Part shown: piece after piece, positions 7,372 to 9,686 of the stretch
Position numbering within the stretch: the stretch's first letter is position 1
Layout: each line of letters opens with the position of its first letter
NCBI GenBank assembly: GCA_039796915.1
Contig: JBDKIU010000107.1
Location: forward strand, 1-9,686
Length of the DNA stretch: 9,686 nucleotides
DNA from: REEB481 sp039796915
GTDB lineage: Bacteria; Bacteroidota; Bacteroidia; NS11-12g; UBA955
Direction of reading: 5' to 3'
Translations under genes and position numbers: made by a program
The notes under the pieces: model-generated
What the model saw: only the letters and a program-made list of their open reading frames with translations
Told to the model about the DNA's origin: nothing
Databases searched by the model: none

Positions 7372-8604
7372 ATGAACATACACGAGTATCAGGCCAAAGA
7401 AGTATTGAAAAAATACGGCGTGGCCGTCCAGGAAGGATATGTGGCTGAAACGCCCGAGCAGGCACATGAAGCAGCTTTAAAGGTTAAAGAACTCTCCGGC
7501 AGCGACTGGTGTGTTGTGAAAGCCCAGATTCATGCAGGCGGTCGTGGCAAAGGCAAAATCGAAGGTACCGAACACAGAGGCGTTCAGGTGGCAAAAAATG
7601 CCGACATGGCCCGCGACATCGCCCAAAACCTGCTCGGTGGAAACCTGATTACCATCCAGACCGGCGCCAAAGGCAAAATCGTGAATAAGGTTCTGGTTGC
7701 TCAGGATGTGTTTTATCCCGGCGCTTCCGAACCCAAAGAATATTACATGAGTGTATTGCTGGATCGCGGCACCAAAACCAATGTCATCATTTACACCACC
7801 GAAGGCGGTATGGACATTGAACAGGTTGCCGAAGAACATCCGGAGAAAATCTTCAAAGAATGGGTTGATCCTAAAGTAGGCTTCCAGGCATTTCAGGCCA
7901 GAAAAATCGCTTTCAACCTGGGTTTGTCGGGAAAAGCCTTCAAGGAAATGGTCAACTTCGTTACCGCCTTATACAAGGCTTATGAGGAAACCGATTCCGC
8001 CATGTTTGAAATCAACCCTGTGCTGAAAACCAGCGACGACCGCATCATCGCTGTGGATGCCAAGGTGAACCTGGACGACAACGGGCTGTACCGCCACGCC
8101 GACCTGTTCGGTTTGCGCGACCTCGCAGAAGAAGATCCTACAGAAGTAGAAGCCGGCAAATACAACCTGAACTTCGTGAAGCTCGACGGCAACGTGGGCT
8201 GCATGGTAAACGGTGCCGGCTTGGCCATGGCCACCATGGACATCATCAAACTTTCCGGTGGCGAACCTGCCAACTTCCTTGATGTGGGTGGAACTGCCAA
8301 CGCAGAAACTGTTGAAGCAGGTTTCCGCATCATCATGAGCGACCCGAACGTAAAAGCCATCCTGATCAACATTTTCGGTGGCATTGTTCGCTGCGACCGT
8401 GTGGCCAATGGTGTGGTAGAAGCGTACCGTAAAATTGGCGACATCAAAATCCCGATCATCGTGCGTCTGCAGGGAACCAACGCTGAAGAAGCCAAGAAAA
8501 TCATTGATGAAAGCGGTTTGAAAGTGTACAGCGCCATCATGCTGAAAGAGGCTGCCGATTTGGTGAAAAAGCTGTTGGTGGAACAAGGAAGCGCACAGCA
8601 ATAA
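7372..8604 (+). CDS. sucC: Succinate-CoA ligase (ADP-forming), beta subunit SucC
   Basis: Beta subunit of succinyl-CoA synthetase, the cytosolic TCA-cycle enzyme that converts succinyl-CoA, ADP and phosphate to succinate, CoA and ATP. The protein has 410 residues, close to the family norm. It starts with MNIHEYQAKEVLKKYGV, the standard SucC opening, which fixes the start at 7372; the frame is open further upstream to 7210, but that stretch is antisense to lolD. The ATP-grasp domain shows KAQIHAGGRGKG (50-61) and the metal-binding FEINP (Glu213, Asn215) and DAK (Asp229). The C-terminal ligase domain shows LDGNVGCMVNGAGLAMATMD (271-290), FLDVGG (302-307) and INIFGGIVRCD (332-342). ATP versus GTP preference cannot be decided here. 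The alpha-subunit gene sucD, which follows sucC directly in many bacteria, is absent; mscL comes next. No terminator lies between sucC and mscL. Confidence 0.98.
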   Translation: MNIHEYQAKEVLKKYGVAVQEGYVAETPEQAHEAALKVKELSGSDWCVVKAQIHAGGRGKGKIEGTEHRGVQVAKNADMARDIAQNLLGGNLITIQTGAKGKIVNKVLVAQDVFYPGASEPKEYYMSVLLDRGTKTNVIIYTTEGGMDIEQVAEEHPEKIFKEWVDPKVGFQAFQARKIAFNLGLSGKAFKEMVNFVTALYKAYEETDSAMFEINPVLKTSDDRIIAVDAKVNLDDNGLYRHADLFGLRDLAEEDPTEVEAGKYNLNFVKLDGNVGCMVNGAGLAMATMDIIKLSGGEPANFLDVGGTANAETVEAGFRIIMSDPNVKAILINIFGGIVRCDRVANGVVEAYRKIGDIKIPIIVRLQGTNAEEAKKIIDESGLKVYSAIMLKEAADLVKKLLVEQGSAQQ

Positions 8605-8612
8605 AATTTCCC

Positions 8613-8620
8613 TACTTTTA
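8613..8620 (+). promoter_or_regulatory. Possible -7 element for mscL
   Basis: TACTTTTA in the 27-base sucC-mscL gap matches TAnnTTTG except for the last base and ends 11 nt before the mscL ATG. It could give mscL its own very short-leader transcript besides read-through from sucC. An A-rich run sits just before the ATG and no Shine-Dalgarno is present. The match is short and could be chance. Confidence 0.3.
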
Positions 8621-8631
8621 CCCAAAAAAAC

Positions 8632-8961
8632 ATGGGACTTGTTTCGGAATTCAGAGAGTTTATCACCAAAGGCAGTGTTTTTGATCTGGCCGTGGGTGTG
8701 GTTATTGGTGCAGCATTTCAAAAAATCGTGGACTCGCTCGTCAGTGACATCATCATGCCCATCATTGGGATTATTACCGGCGGCATCAACTTCAGCACCC
8801 TTTCGCTGAAGGTAGGCGAAGCCGAACTGAAATACGGAAACTTCATTCAGCAGACCATCATCTTCCTGCTGGTGGCTTTTGTGTTGTTTGTCTTTATCCG
8901 AACTTATAACCGAACGAAACGAAAGCTGGCGGAAGTTGTTTCCACTGAACTGAAAAAGTAA
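8632..8961 (+). CDS. mscL: Large-conductance mechanosensitive channel MscL, short C-terminus
   Basis: MscL forms a homopentameric inner-membrane channel that opens under high membrane tension and lets solutes out during sudden osmotic downshift. The 109 residues show the amphipathic N-terminal helix (about 1-12), TM1 with the hallmark DLAVGVVIGAAFQKIV (18-33) and SDIIMPIIG (38-46), a short periplasmic loop (about 50-68), and TM2 (about 70-91) ending in a basic cluster RTYNRTKRK (90-98). E. coli MscL is 136 residues: both the loop and the C-terminal tail are shorter here, and the LLTEIRDLL-type bundle helix found at the end of most MscL proteins is missing. The stop is followed at once by a strong hairpin, so this looks like a natural end rather than a frameshift. 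The start at 8632 gives the standard MscL N-terminus. Confidence 0.96.
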   Translation: MGLVSEFREFITKGSVFDLAVGVVIGAAFQKIVDSLVSDIIMPIIGIITGGINFSTLSLKVGEAELKYGNFIQQTIIFLLVAFVLFVFIRTYNRTKRKLAEVVSTELKK

Positions 8962-8962
8962 C

Positions 8963-8991
8963 GAAACGGGGAGCCATAGGTTCCCCGTTTC
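8963..8991 (+). terminator. Intrinsic terminator-like hairpin after mscL
   Basis: A perfect 10-bp stem, GAAACGGGGA (8963-8972) against TCCCCGTTTC (8982-8991), is extended inward by one G-T and two C-G pairs around an ATA loop. It begins one base after the mscL stop codon. The following bases (ATTTAATAAAA) are AT-rich but not a pure T run, so termination could be partial. It should end the sucC-mscL transcript. Confidence 0.8.
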
Positions 8992-9073
8992 ATTTAATAA
9001 AACCGGGAGCATGTTTTCTTAGGTTCCGCTTAAGGTTCCGGCAACAGCCGGCAAGGGCATCAATGCTGGTTGA

Positions 9074-9081
9074 TATCTTTG
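9074..9081 (+). promoter_or_regulatory. Bacteroidota-type -7 element for the DUF3078-like gene
   Basis: TATCTTTG is a perfect match to TAnnTTTG and lies only 6 nt before the ATG at 9088. The gene upstream is closed by a hairpin, so this gene needs its own promoter. Transcription from this element would begin at or just before the start codon, giving a leaderless or nearly leaderless mRNA. No clear -33 TTG is visible. Confidence 0.6.
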
Positions 9082-9087
9082 CAGCGC

Positions 9088-9686
9088 ATGAACAAGCTGG
9101 CCATGGTTCCGATGATGTTTGCTGCCTTTACGGCCGGAAGTAATTCCCTGAATGCAACAGCTCATACCACGGACAGCTCCAGCTGGACCAGAAATATAGA
9201 ACTTGGCTTCAGTGCTGCACAGGCCACCTTTTCCAGCAATTGGAAAAGTGGTGGCACCAACAACCTGAGCGTATTGAGCTATGCCAACCTGAAAGGCAAA
9301 TACACCAGCGGGAAACACAGCTGGGAACAAAAATTCAACCTGTTGTACGGCCTGATTAAAAACCAGGGAGAAATGATGCGCAAAAGCCAGGATTTACTGC
9401 TCATTACCAGTGATTACAACTATGCCATTTCTCCAAAGCTGCAGGCCTTTGCCGGTGTCACCTTCCAATCACAGGCCGACAGAGGTTTTGAGTATAAAAC
9501 CGATTCTACCGGGTCGCCGGTAAAAACCTTGATTTCCGGATTCATGAGCCCCGGACAGCTGATTGAAGCGTTTGGATTTAAATATGCTCCGGTACCCTTT
9601 TGGTGGGTAAAGTTCGGACTGGGCGCTACCCGTCAAACCTTTATGCTGAACCAGCGCATTTATGCAGAAACCGGTAAGGAGCTGAT
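9088..9686 (+). CDS. DUF3078-like exported, probable outer-membrane beta-barrel protein, 3'-truncated by the window edge
   Basis: I translated this frame directly: 199 codons are open with no stop before the edge. It begins MNKLAMVPMMFAAFTAGSNS, a short Sec-type signal peptide with cleavage plausible near residues 22-26 (NATA-HT). The mature part has FSAAQATFSSNWKSGGTNNL (41-60), then NLKGKYTSGKHSWEQKFNL and alternating hydrophobic and polar strands rich in Tyr, Phe and Gly, such as SDYNYAISPKLQAFAGVTF. The pattern of a strand, SxNWxxGG, then GKHSWE and LxYG is what I know from the DUF3078 family of Bacteroidota, thought to be outer-membrane barrels of unknown function. No catalytic motif is visible. 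A -7 element lies 6 nt upstream. Family assignment is from memory of the pattern; export is fairly secure, function unknown. Confidence 0.75.
   Translation, partial: MNKLAMVPMMFAAFTAGSNSLNATAHTTDSSSWTRNIELGFSAAQATFSSNWKSGGTNNLSVLSYANLKGKYTSGKHSWEQKFNLLYGLIKNQGEMMRKSQDLLLITSDYNYAISPKLQAFAGVTFQSQADRGFEYKTDSTGSPVKTLISGFMSPGQLIEAFGFKYAPVPFWWVKFGLGATRQTFMLNQRIYAETGKEL

Noticed and set aside
7969..9012. A 347-codon open frame antisense to sucC and mscL, plus long antisense frames in uvrA (for example 1880-2479 and 584-1195)
   Set aside because: They lie opposite securely identified genes, their translations show no recognisable domain and are rich in His, Phe and Gln as expected for reverse-strand reading of biased codons, and they have no promoter or start signal of their own.
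1..9686. Mobile elements, CRISPR arrays, tRNA/rRNA genes, defence or toxin-antitoxin modules, horizontally acquired islands
   Set aside because: No transposase or integrase motifs, no regularly spaced repeats, no tRNA-like or rRNA-like stretches, and base and codon use look even across the window.

Overview
This window is ordinary-looking chromosomal DNA from a member of the Bacteroidota. The phylum call rests on several signs. UvrA has GDAYSYETG-type wording where proteobacterial UvrA carries zinc ligands. The last gene looks like a DUF3078-type outer-membrane protein, a family I know mainly from Bacteroidota. Matches to the phylum's -7 promoter element (TAnnTTTG) sit just ahead of genes, and Shine-Dalgarno sequences are mostly weak. 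The DNA has moderate GC and dense gene packing. I cannot name a genus from the sequence alone.

Layout. Bases 1-2533 (+) hold the 3' nine-tenths of uvrA, whose 5' end is outside the window. Six bases later comes the end of a four-gene block on the minus strand, read from about 7296 down to 2540: a LolD-type ABC ATPase, a RecQ helicase without an HRDC domain, and two GT-B-type glycosyltransferases. Each neighbouring pair overlaps (4, 28 and 14 bases), so the block is very probably one mRNA with coupled translation. Its start is back to back with sucC (+, 7372-8604), and the 75-base gap between them holds candidate promoters facing both ways. mscL (+, 8632-8961) follows sucC by 27 bases and is closed by a strong hairpin. 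A last, incomplete gene (+, from 9088) encodes an exported protein that runs off the right edge.

How the genes relate. UvrA and RecQ are DNA-repair enzymes but lie on opposite strands and in different units. LolD (lipoprotein release) and the two glycosyltransferases (probably surface polysaccharide or glycolipid synthesis) are all envelope functions, with recQ between them. SucC (TCA cycle) lacks its partner gene sucD here. MscL is a stand-alone osmotic safety valve.

I looked for mobile elements, CRISPR arrays, tRNA/rRNA genes, toxin-antitoxin or defence modules and found none. I see no undescribed system. The more interesting details are the mixed-function overlapping operon, the missing zinc ligands in UvrA, the near-identical DNA in the two halves of uvrA, a glycosyltransferase without its usual donor-site glutamates, an unusually short MscL, and -7 elements placed so close to start codons that nearly leaderless mRNAs are likely.
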